The notes below the pieces were generated by a model, which was not told the origin of the DNA, did not search any database, and saw only the letters and a list, made by a program, of their open reading frames with translations. A stretch of 64,000 nt of DNA, from NCBI RefSeq assembly GCF_003952345.1, contig NZ_CP034433.1:1302001-1366000 (forward strand). Reading direction: 5' to 3'. The translations under genes were made by a program, and so were the position numbers. This DNA comes from Iodobacter ciconiae (GTDB lineage: Bacteria > Pseudomonadota > Gammaproteobacteria > Burkholderiales > Chitinibacteraceae). Below, piece after piece: positions 56,626 to 64,000 of this stretch (positions are counted from its first letter, which is position 1; every line of letters begins with the position of its first letter).

Positions 56626-57437
56626 TTAGTGAGTATGTTGTTTTTCCGGTATTGGTGCGCTGATATTGGTTGTTTCTGCCAAGGATAGCTGAAAGCATTG
56701 TGTTAAGAGCTGGCAATACTCTGCAGCGTTGGCAATATGGTGTATCGTGCGGCGACCTGCCTGGGTTTGAATGAAGTGGTCATTGCTTATTGTATGGCGC
56801 CCTTGCGCCGTTGCCAGTGGGCAAAGTGATTTTTATGTGAAGTGTGACGCAGGGGATGTTTGCCGGTAAATACACATTTTAGCAAAATCGCTAATGTTAT
56901 AAATATTCAATGTGAATTGATATTGTGGCCGATACTGCTGATTGCCTCTTTTTTGCTGTACTGTATAAAATATGCCGTTTTGTACAATTTTATACCCCGG
57001 ATATGCTGTATTTCGATCCGGATGCTTCTGAATGGCTAAAGGCGTTTGAAATGAATCACCAAAGCCAATGTCAATAATAAATAGCTGGTTATCAATCTCT
57101 GTGAGCAGCAGTAAATGATCGAATTCCGGCCCATAATTTTTACCATTAAAAACCTGGACAGAGATTATTTTGATTTCGAAACCAATCGATGAGAGCAGTG
57201 CAAAAAATAAATAATTTAGCCATCGCAAAAGTTGCCACGCTTGGCCAGGATTACTTTTTTAAATAGAGCTGGAATACTTAAATAAATCGGGATGCCGAGT
57301 TTAATATCTAAATTTTCAAAAGGAATATGCCGTATATGGGCCTGATACAAAGTAGTCAGTGTAACTGAATCTGTCGTAATCCTGCCGGAATAATTTATTC
57401 GATCCAGATATAGCCTGATTTCTTTATCGTTAAGCAT
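56626..57437 (-). pseudogene. nat: Arylamine N-acetyltransferase (NAT), frameshift plus nonsense
   Basis: The read-through sequence on the - strand matches the whole NAT family length (about 270 codons). It starts YLDRINYSGRITTD (57437 side) with IPFENLDIKLGIPIYLS and the catalytic Cys in AKRGNFC. Then a frameshift after NFCDG (near 57216-57230) moves to LNYLFFALLSSIGFEI, with the catalytic His in EFDHLLLL and Asp in IIDIGFGDSF. A TAA at 56833-56835 interrupts SPASHFT, and the original frame then continues as CPLATAQGRHTISNDHFIQT to 56626. Two independent lesions show it is a dead gene. Confidence 0.9.
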
Positions 57438-57610
57438 CTGCTTTTCCCATAAAGATAATTTAAATACAGTGTACGCCCGCCAGATGACATTCTGCAGAAA
57501 TCAGAGGTGTAAAGCAGATGTTTTTTGCACTGCAACAACATAAGTGTTTTCCGCTGCCGTAAGTTGGGCTAAATAGCCTGATAATGGTGCTACCCATCAT
57601 GGAGATTCCT

Positions 57611-58750
57611 ATGCTTACGCCACCGATGATTATGCCTTTTTTCCCTCCGCACCGTATTTTGATGGGGCCGGGGCCGTCCGATATTTATCCTTCTGTGCTG
57701 GCGGCTTTGTCCAAGCCTACCGTTGGCCATTTAGACCCGCTGTTTGTGGGCATGATGGATGAGATTAAAACGCTGCTGCAATATGCATTTCAGACTAAAA
57801 ATTCTGTCACGATGGCTGTTTCTGCGCCGGGCTCTGCAGGGATGGAAGCGTGTTTTGTAAACCTGGTTGAGCCGGGTGAAACCGTTATCGTGTGCCGTAA
57901 CGGCGTATTTGGCGAACGCATGCGTCAGAATGTCGAGCGCCTTGGTGCCATTGCTGTGCTGGTCGACAACACCTGGGGAGAGCCGGTTAATCCGCAGCAG
58001 GTCGAAGACGCACTTAAAGCGCATCCAGAGGCCAGCTTCCTTGCTTTTGTGCATGCTGAAACCTCTACCGGTGCATTGTCAGATGCCAAAATGCTTTGCG
58101 CTCTGGCCAAAAAATATGATTGCCTGAGTATTGTGGATGCGGTCACATCCCTTGGTGGCGCAGAGCTGCGTGTGGATGACTGGGGGATTGATGCGGTTTA
58201 TTCAGGCAGCCAGAAGTGTTTATCTTGTGTGCCGGGGCTTTCGCCATTGTCTTTTTCTGATGCGGCGGTGGCTAAATTAAAAGCGCGCAAAGCGCCGGTG
58301 CAAAGCTGGTTTTTGGATCAAAGCCTGGTTATGGGCTATTGGGGTGATGCTACAGGCGGCGCAAAGCGCAGCTATCATCACACTGCACCGGTAAATACCC
58401 TCTACGCCTTGCATGAATCTTTGCGCTTGCTTGCCAATGAAGGCTTGGAAAACGCCTGGCAGCGTCATAGTGATATGCATCAGTTATTGCGCCATGGTCT
58501 GGAATCATTAGGTCTGGAGTTTGTGGTGGATAAAGCATACCGGTTGCCTCAGCTTAATACCGTGCATATCCCCGTTGGCGTGGATGATGCTGCAGTGCGT
58601 AAGTTGCTGCTGGCAGATTACAATTTGGAAATCGGTGCTGGCCTGGGTGTACTGGCGGGTAAAGCCTGGCGGGTGGGTTTGATGGGCTATGGTGCACGGC
58701 GTGAGAATATTGCACTGTGTGTGCATGCCCTGGCAACGGTGCTGCGGTGA
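57611..58750 (+). CDS. Alanine-glyoxylate-type class V aminotransferase
   Basis: PLP-dependent class V aminotransferase, 379 residues from the ATG at 57611 (GGAG lies 6 bases upstream; three earlier in-frame ATGs or extensions, including 57584, lack as good a site). It has [44 protein letters not shown] and the PLP lysine in SGSQKCLSC. It resembles AGXT and serine-pyruvate or serine-glyoxylate transaminases; the true amino donor is not shown. A shared terminator separates it from the convergent alanine symporter. Confidence 0.9.
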   Translation: MLTPPMIMPFFPPHRILMGPGPSDIYPSVLAALSKPTVGHLDPLFVGMMDEIKTLLQYAFQTKNSVTMAVSAPGSAGMEACFVNLVEPGETVIVCRNGVFGERMRQNVERLGAIAVLVDNTWGEPVNPQQVEDALKAHPEASFLAFVHAETSTGALSDAKMLCALAKKYDCLSIVDAVTSLGGAELRVDDWGIDAVYSGSQKCLSCVPGLSPLSFSDAAVAKLKARKAPVQSWFLDQSLVMGYWGDATGGAKRSYHHTAPVNTLYALHESLRLLANEGLENAWQRHSDMHQLLRHGLESLGLEFVVDKAYRLPQLNTVHIPVGVDDAAVRKLLLADYNLEIGAGLGVLAGKAWRVGLMGYGARRENIALCVHALATVLR

Positions 58751-58797
58751 CTCTGGTGTTGTGAGCCAGGGCAGGTTTAAGCCATCGCGCTACAAAA

Positions 58798-58832
58798 ACA
58801 ATACCGGCCTTGGGGCCGGTATTGTTTTTTTC
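58798..58832. terminator. Bidirectional terminator between the aminotransferase and the symporter
   Basis: ACAATACCGGCC (58798-58809) pairs with GGCCGGTATTGT (58814-58825) around loop TTGG, with T residues on the right and A residues on the left, so it works for both convergent genes. Confidence 0.92.
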
Positions 58833-58834
58833 TA

Positions 58835-60301
58835 CTAAACTTTTGGCGCTTCTGGTGCGGCTTCAGATTCTAAATGTTTAATATGCCAGTGATGTGCTAC
58901 ATCCAAGCCCAATGCCTTGGGGTTAAACACCGGTTCCTGATTGAGGCTAATTTGCTGTTCATAGTCTTTTAGCGTGGCCAGCGCTGGTTTTTGCAGGGCT
59001 AAAATGGCGATAATATTAAGCCATGCCATCAGCCCGACTCCCATATCCCCTAATCCCCAGGCCAGCTCTGCTGTACGGACACAACCATAAAACGAGACGG
59101 CAAGGATGGCGATTTTCAAAATAAAAAACAGCCCTGCAGACGGGATTTTACGTGCCAAAAAAGCGATATTGGTTTCGGCTATGTAGTAGTACGCCAGAAT
59201 TGTGGTGAATGCGAAAAAGAAAAGTGCAATGCCGACAAACATTGAGCCAAAACCGGGCAGAGCTTGTTCTACTGCTGCCTGAGTAAAATCGCTTCCTGCA
59301 GTCAGTCCGGCGAGCCCGGTGAAAATAGCATGTCCGTCGGGTGCCACCACATTGTATTTACCGGTGATTAAAATCATAAAGGCAGTGGCAGAGCATACAA
59401 ATAGCGTGTCGATATAGACTGAAAACGCCTGCACCAGCCCTTGCTGCGCAGGGTGGCTGACTTCGGCAGCTGCCGCTGCGTGTGGTCCTGTTCCCTGGCC
59501 TGCTTCATTAGAATAAATGCCGCGTTTTACACCCCATTGAATGGCCAGGCCCAGCATGGCACCCATGCCTGCTTCTGTGCCAAAAGCGGAGCGAATAATG
59601 AGCATAAATACATCTGGCAGCTGATGGATATTAAGTAAAATAACCACAAAGGCAATCAGGATATAGCCCAGTGCCATAAAGGGTACGACTACCTGTGCGA
59701 CCTTGGCAATACGCTTTACGCCGCCAAAAATAATCATCCCAAGTAATAGCACTACAATTGCACCTGTCACTGCGGGGGTAAGGCCAAAGGCTGTTTTTAA
59801 GCCTGCAGCAATGCCGTTAGCCTGCACGCCCGGCATCAACACCCCGCAAGCAATCACGGTGACACAGGCAAACAGCATGGAATACCACTTCCAGCCCAGG
59901 CCTTTTTCAATATAAAAAGCAGGTCCGCCCCGATACTGGCCCTCGTGCTTTTCGTGGTAGATCTGCCCAAGTACGGATTCAATATAAGCTGTGCTTGCGC
60001 CTAAAAAGGCAACAACCCACATCCAGAAAATAGCACCTGGCCCGCCAAAAGAAATGGCAGTGGCGACTCCGGCAATATTACCGGTTCCAACACGGCCAGA
60101 AAGGGATAAAGACAGGGCCTGAAATGATGAAACACCCGCTGCAGAAGCCTTACCTTTAAACATCAGGCGGATCATTTCTCCGATATGGCGAACTTGCATA
60201 AAGCGGGTTCGGATCGAAAAATACAGCCCTACACCTAAGCAAAGGTAGATAAGAGCAGAGCTCCATACCCAGCTATTAATCACATTAACCCATTCTTGCA
60301 T
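58835..60301 (-). CDS. Alanine/glycine:cation symporter (AgcS family)
   Basis: Na+-coupled alanine or glycine importer, 488 residues from the ATG at 60301 (GAGG upstream). It has about ten spans, a first helix MQEWVNVINSWVWSSALIYL, the family motif GRVGTGNIAGVATAISFGGPGAIFWMW and the substrate-site segment SNEAGQGTGPHAAAAAEVSHP. An in-frame extension to 60361 is dropped. It is convergent with the aminotransferase, which could use the imported alanine. Confidence 0.94.
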   Translation of the reverse strand: MQEWVNVINSWVWSSALIYLCLGVGLYFSIRTRFMQVRHIGEMIRLMFKGKASAAGVSSFQALSLSLSGRVGTGNIAGVATAISFGGPGAIFWMWVVAFLGASTAYIESVLGQIYHEKHEGQYRGGPAFYIEKGLGWKWYSMLFACVTVIACGVLMPGVQANGIAAGLKTAFGLTPAVTGAIVVLLLGMIIFGGVKRIAKVAQVVVPFMALGYILIAFVVILLNIHQLPDVFMLIIRSAFGTEAGMGAMLGLAIQWGVKRGIYSNEAGQGTGPHAAAAAEVSHPAQQGLVQAFSVYIDTLFVCSATAFMILITGKYNVVAPDGHAIFTGLAGLTAGSDFTQAAVEQALPGFGSMFVGIALFFFAFTTILAYYYIAETNIAFLARKIPSAGLFFILKIAILAVSFYGCVRTAELAWGLGDMGVGLMAWLNIIAILALQKPALATLKDYEQQISLNQEPVFNPKALGLDVAHHWHIKHLESEAAPEAPKV

Positions 60302-60891
60302 GGTGTTTTCCTCAGGTATTTGGAATGCAAAATCTGTTGAAGGGTAACCATTGTTAAGCACAATGCAATCTTTTGATTACTGGGGCTTACACCTAGGTAT
60401 TAAAGCTATGCCAAATAAATACACCAGGCCAATAGGCAGGAAAGCCGTTTTGATATTTTATTAAATACTAATGATTATTGTTTTTATTGTTTGTTTTGCA
60501 TATCAGCCTCAGTTTGCTATGAGTATTTATGCCCGGATGGCATTAGCTATTTTTCAATCAGCAAGGTGTTTTGATTTATGGGGAGTGTGTTTTATAGGGT
60601 AAAAAATTATTAGCGCTAAAAAGTCGTGCGTAAATTGAGTGCTTATATACTGAAAACATTTTTAGTTGGTTATTAATAAATGATGTCAAAAATAGGGTGG
60701 TTTGTTTATCTTTGCTGCAATGGTTGGTTATTTCAAAACAACTGATATGTCTGAAAAATTTTTATTTATGCAATCGAATTTTATATGGTTTCTTACATTT
60801 ATTGACGTTTAGGGCTGCCTCAGAGACACTGGGTGTTTGATGCAAGGGCGGGCAATTCACAAAGAGTGGGCATTAACTGTCTATAAAAATA
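60302..60891. other. AT-rich gene-free region upstream of the symporter and EEP gene
   Basis: 590 bases between divergent genes, strongly A/T-rich, with no supported gene. Promoters for both the symporter and the EEP/cls pair should lie here; none is clear by eye. Confidence 0.5.
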
Positions 60892-61689
60892 ATGTGCATC
60901 AGGGCATCTGCGGGTGGTTTTACTTTGAATACTATTCTTTCTTTGAAAGTTGCAACTTACAATATCCACAAGGGGCTCTCTTTATTTAATCAGCGCCTGG
61001 TGGTACATGATGTGCGCGAAGCCTTGCATGCTTTGTCGCCTGATTTGATTTTTTTGCAGGAAGTGCAAGGGGCACATAGTCAGCGTGTGCAGCGTTTTAC
61101 CAGCTGGCCGGTTGCGCCGCAGCATGAATATCTGGCGGGCGATTTACATGCGGCTTATGGTATCAATGCCCGTTATAAGCTTGGGCACCATGGCAATGCT
61201 CTGCTGTCGCGTTTTCCTATATTGCGTTGGCATAACCATGATTTAACTTTGCATCGTTTTGAGCAGCGTGGGGTTTTGCATTGCGAGCTGGCTGTGCCGG
61301 GCTGGTGCCAGCCTTTGCATGCATTTTGTGTACACCTTAATTTGCGGGCAATGGATAGGCGTAAGCAAATAAAAATGCTGATTGAACGGGTGCTTCGGGA
61401 TGTGCCTGAAAATGCACCTCTGGTTCTGGCTGGTGATTTTAATGACTGGCGGGGTGAGGCCACCATTCAGTTTGCCCGTGAGCTGGGCCTGATCGAGGCT
61501 TTTAATACTTTGCACGGGGCATCGGCAAAAAGTTTTCCAGCCCAATTGCCTATTTTGTCTTTGGATCGGGTGTACTTACGTGGTTTTTCAGTGCATGTCG
61601 CGGATGTGCTGGGGGGCGTGCCCTGGTCTGACTTATCGGATCATGCACCACTTTATACCGTTCTGCATCGTAGCGAGGCTGTGGTGTAA
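60892..61689 (+). CDS. Endonuclease/exonuclease/phosphatase-family protein (YbhP-like)
   Basis: A 265-residue EEP-fold enzyme with conserved KVATYNIHKGLS, FLQEVQGAHS, LVLAGDFNDWRGE and SDLSDHAPLYT motifs holding the metal and catalytic residues (N, E, D, H). The ATG at 60892 has no good Shine-Dalgarno; a TTG 33 bases later is possible. It is followed by clsB, as ybhP precedes clsB (ybhO) in Escherichia coli. The pairing suggests a phospholipid-related phosphodiesterase role, but the substrate is unproven. Confidence 0.88.
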   Translation: MCIRASAGGFTLNTILSLKVATYNIHKGLSLFNQRLVVHDVREALHALSPDLIFLQEVQGAHSQRVQRFTSWPVAPQHEYLAGDLHAAYGINARYKLGHHGNALLSRFPILRWHNHDLTLHRFEQRGVLHCELAVPGWCQPLHAFCVHLNLRAMDRRKQIKMLIERVLRDVPENAPLVLAGDFNDWRGEATIQFARELGLIEAFNTLHGASAKSFPAQLPILSLDRVYLRGFSVHVADVLGGVPWSDLSDHAPLYTVLHRSEAVV

Positions 61690-61797
61690 TACAGGCAGGT
61701 CTGTGTGCCTGTACGAGGGGCCAAGACCCGGCTTTTTGTAGTTTTTCCCTTCATTGTTTGAGATAAAACAGTTGTGCCAACGGCAGTGAGGCTGGCT

Positions 61798-62961
61798 ATG
61801 TATGTGGCGGGAAATCGTTTCAAGTTGCTTTTTAACGGGCAGGATTATTTTCCTGAGCTGATCAGTGCGATTGAGCTGGCCCAGCAAGAAGTCTTTTTGG
61901 AAAGCTATTTATTCGAAGCCGATGAAGTGGGCATTGCAGTGATGCAGGCCTTGATTGCTGCTGCTTTGCGCGGGGTACGGGTGAATCTTCAGCTTGATGG
62001 TTTTGGGGCGGGAAATTTGCCTTTGGCCTGGCGGGAGCAGCTAGCCGACTCTGGAGTAAGACTGTTATTTTTCAGGCCGGAAGTAAAAATATTGTCGCTC
62101 GACAGGCAGCGCCTGCGACGCTTACATCGTAAGCTTGCGGTGATTGATGCCCGTATCGCATTTATTGGCGGGATTAATATTTTGTCTGATTTTGAGCCTG
62201 ATCAGCCGGAGCTGGCGGCCCGTTATGATTATGCCGTAAGTATGGCTGGCCCCTTGGTGGCTCAGTTGCATGAGTCAGCCGATCATTTATGGCGGCATAC
62301 TGCCTGGGTGCAGCTTAAGAAAAACTGGGCGAAAAAAAGCACAATCAAGCCATCAAGTACTTTATCAGGACGCGCGCGCGGGCAATTTTTATATCGGGAT
62401 AATTTACGGCACCGGCATGATATAGAGCGCGAATATTTGCGTGCGATTTTGCATGCTAAAAGTGAAATTATTATTGCTAACGCCTATTTTTTACCCGGCT
62501 ATCGTTTACGCCATGCCTTAATTTATGCCGCCAAGCGGGGAGTGAATGTGGTGCTCTTGGTGCAGGGGCGGGTTGATCATGCCTTACTTCACTATGCCAG
62601 CAGAGGGTTTTATCAGCAGTTTTTAAGTGCCGGTATTCAAATTTATGAATATCAAAAAGGCTTTATGCACGCTAAAGTCGCTACGATTGATGGTATATGG
62701 GCCACCGTAGGATCGAGTAACATTGATCCTTTTAGTTTGTTACTGGCTAGGGAGGCGAATATTTTTGTGTGCGAAAAACAATTTGCATGTGAGCTGCGGA
62801 TGGATCTTAAGCGTGCCTTACAGGAGGACGCAGTACAAATTAAAAAAAGTGATGTGGAACGTGATCGCTGGATTTACCGGGTTTTACCCTGGTTATGCCA
62901 TGCGGCGGTTCGGCTGATGATGGGGATGAGTGGCTACGGCGGGCGGCGCTACCTGGAATAG
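61798..62961 (+). CDS. clsB: Cardiolipin synthase B (PLD family)
   Basis: Phospholipase-D superfamily enzyme that makes cardiolipin from phosphatidylglycerol and related donors. The ATG at 61798 follows GAGG and gives 387 residues. It has two HKD motifs: HRKLAVIDARIAFIGGIN (about residues 112-129) and HAKVATIDGIWATVGSSN (about 288-305). It lacks the N-terminal membrane spans of ClsA, as ClsB does. The gene is 108 bases after the EEP gene. Confidence 0.92.
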   Translation: MYVAGNRFKLLFNGQDYFPELISAIELAQQEVFLESYLFEADEVGIAVMQALIAAALRGVRVNLQLDGFGAGNLPLAWREQLADSGVRLLFFRPEVKILSLDRQRLRRLHRKLAVIDARIAFIGGINILSDFEPDQPELAARYDYAVSMAGPLVAQLHESADHLWRHTAWVQLKKNWAKKSTIKPSSTLSGRARGQFLYRDNLRHRHDIEREYLRAILHAKSEIIIANAYFLPGYRLRHALIYAAKRGVNVVLLVQGRVDHALLHYASRGFYQQFLSAGIQIYEYQKGFMHAKVATIDGIWATVGSSNIDPFSLLLAREANIFVCEKQFACELRMDLKRALQEDAVQIKKSDVERDRWIYRVLPWLCHAAVRLMMGMSGYGGRRYLE

Positions 62962-63128
62962 CTTTTATGCTTACTCCGGCAGCGCTTGATATTGATAAAA
63001 TGGGCTGTTAGCAAACAGGTGGGCTCTGAGCAGGCTGCTGGATCGCTTGTTCCCCGAAAAATATCATTTGGGGTCTGCAACTTTGAAGTCAGAAGGGGCG
63101 GTGACTGTGCCTAGCCACCCCTGCGCTG

Positions 63129-63572
63129 CTATTTGAAAGCACTAAGGTCTGTGGTTTCGGTTTCTGCAAATTCTGGTTTGAATAAGGCTAAATCCCGTAC
63201 GTTTTTTTGCACGGCAACAGAGGCAAAAAGACTAAGCAGGTACGACATTGCATAAAAGCCTTTTTCGCTGGAGGTGAGCGTTGCATTCCATAAGCCTGCA
63301 GCAAGGAGTAACAGTGCCGCAGCAATAGAAATCCAGCAAATTCCGAAATAAAGTCCGGTAACAGGAATATCTTCCAATTTATCCCGAACTGATTTTTGTA
63401 ATGAAATTGCGGCAAATAAACCATATAATAGCAGGGTAAAGTAATAGCCTTTTTCATTAAGTGCCATTGTGGCATTCCAGAGGCCGATAGAATAGGTCAG
63501 CGTTCCGATAAAAAGTGCAAGCCAGGAAGCACCAATAAAGGCCCCGGATGGGCCGCTGTGTTTTGCTTTCAT
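63129..63572 (-). CDS. YiaA/YiaB-family inner-membrane protein
   Basis: A 147-residue membrane protein with two copies of the YiaA/YiaB domain, each made of two spans with the signature IGLWNATMALNEKGYYFT and AGLWNATLTSSEKGFYAMS. The repeats are clear by eye at about residues 12-65 and 70-125. The function of the family is unknown. It lies alone at the right end of the window. Confidence 0.88.
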   Translation of the reverse strand: MKAKHSGPSGAFIGASWLALFIGTLTYSIGLWNATMALNEKGYYFTLLLYGLFAAISLQKSVRDKLEDIPVTGLYFGICWISIAAALLLLAAGLWNATLTSSEKGFYAMSYLLSLFASVAVQKNVRDLALFKPEFAETETTDLSAFK

Positions 63573-64000
63573 ATTTTATCCTTTGTTTATGGCTGACGAA
63601 TTCAGGGAGGGACTTTTTTCAAAATAATCTAAATAAATAATATCTTTTCATAAAAGTCAGCCAGAGATTAAATTAACTATGATTTAATAGCAAGCATAAT
63701 GACAGCAAGAGTGGGAGTAAAAAGGGCAGAGAGGCAAAAAGATATAATTCATTGTTTTTTTGCAGAGAAAAATTCAATGATTAAATATTTGAAAAATTAA
63801 ATTTTGAAAATATATGCGGATAGGTGTATTTGCGTACACCAAAACCACTAGGCGCCGGATTTTTATTATAAATTAAATAATAAACAGAGCCATAAATTTA
63901 TAATATAAAGTGATTGATTCATTTTGCTGGCTGAATAACTAAGGTCTTGCTGCTGTATGGGATTGTGTGTGCTGATAAGTAAATCGGCTTATTCTTTAAT
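63573..64000. other. AT-rich gene-free right end of the window
   Basis: 428 bases, very A/T-rich, with no supported gene. The yiaA-type promoter on the - strand should lie near the left edge. Confidence 0.5.

Overview
The window looks like a chromosomal segment of a betaproteobacterium of the Neisseriales, most like the Chromobacteriaceae (Iodobacter, Deefgea or Chitinibacter type). This is inferred from the order rlmN-pilW-rodZ-ispG-hisS-yfgM-bamB-der-hfq-hflX-hflK-hflC-hisZ-purA, from a Neisseria-type porin, and from moderate GC with AT-rich intergenic stretches. No database search was possible, so the genus is a guess. Most of the window is ordinary core genome. There is no prophage, no CRISPR array and no multi-gene defence island.

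Layout. 1-15.2 kb: housekeeping run on the + strand (RNA methylation, pilus assembly factor, isoprenoid enzyme, HisRS, outer-membrane assembly, ribosome GTPases, Hfq, HflX/HflKC, HisZ, PurA). 15.3-16.2 kb: one complete IS5-family element. 16.2-23.7 kb: a porin and a complete oligopeptide ABC transporter (oppABCDF). Two near-perfect NtrC-type enhancer boxes lie upstream of the porin, suggesting nitrogen-controlled peptide uptake. 23.7-25.5 kb: trmL, a decayed stretch, purU. 25.7-29.9 kb: the type II secretion block gspFGHIJK. 30-37.1 kb (- strand): a two-component system, ferrochelatase, and a transglutaminase/DUF58/MoxR cluster. 37.3-45.7 kb: histone-deacetylase-like hydrolase, a large Ig-like lipoprotein, phosphate transporter, SelO, a frameshifted ybaK and a chemoreceptor. 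46.1-48.2 kb: an orphan AAA ATPase and three tandem tRNA-Leu(CAG) genes with a clear promoter. 48.3-53.4 kb: RNase R, a PilZ-like protein, a small acidic protein, a SIMPL-domain protein and a YgfX-like protein. 53.5-55.9 kb (- strand): nicotinamide-riboside kinase, PnuC, and a class 1A dihydroorotate dehydrogenase. 56.6-57.4 kb: a broken arylamine N-acetyltransferase. 57.6-63.6 kb: an AGXT-family aminotransferase, an alanine/Na+ symporter, an EEP phosphatase with cardiolipin synthase B (the ybhP-clsB pair), and a YiaA-type membrane protein.

The points most worth a second look are the paired NtrC boxes before the porin/opp locus, the A9-tract frameshift in ybaK, the N-acetyltransferase pseudogene with two separate lesions, the class 1A PyrD in a betaproteobacterial setting, and the tRNA-Leu array in which one copy has a G1.U72 acceptor pair. 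I found no convincing undescribed multi-gene system.
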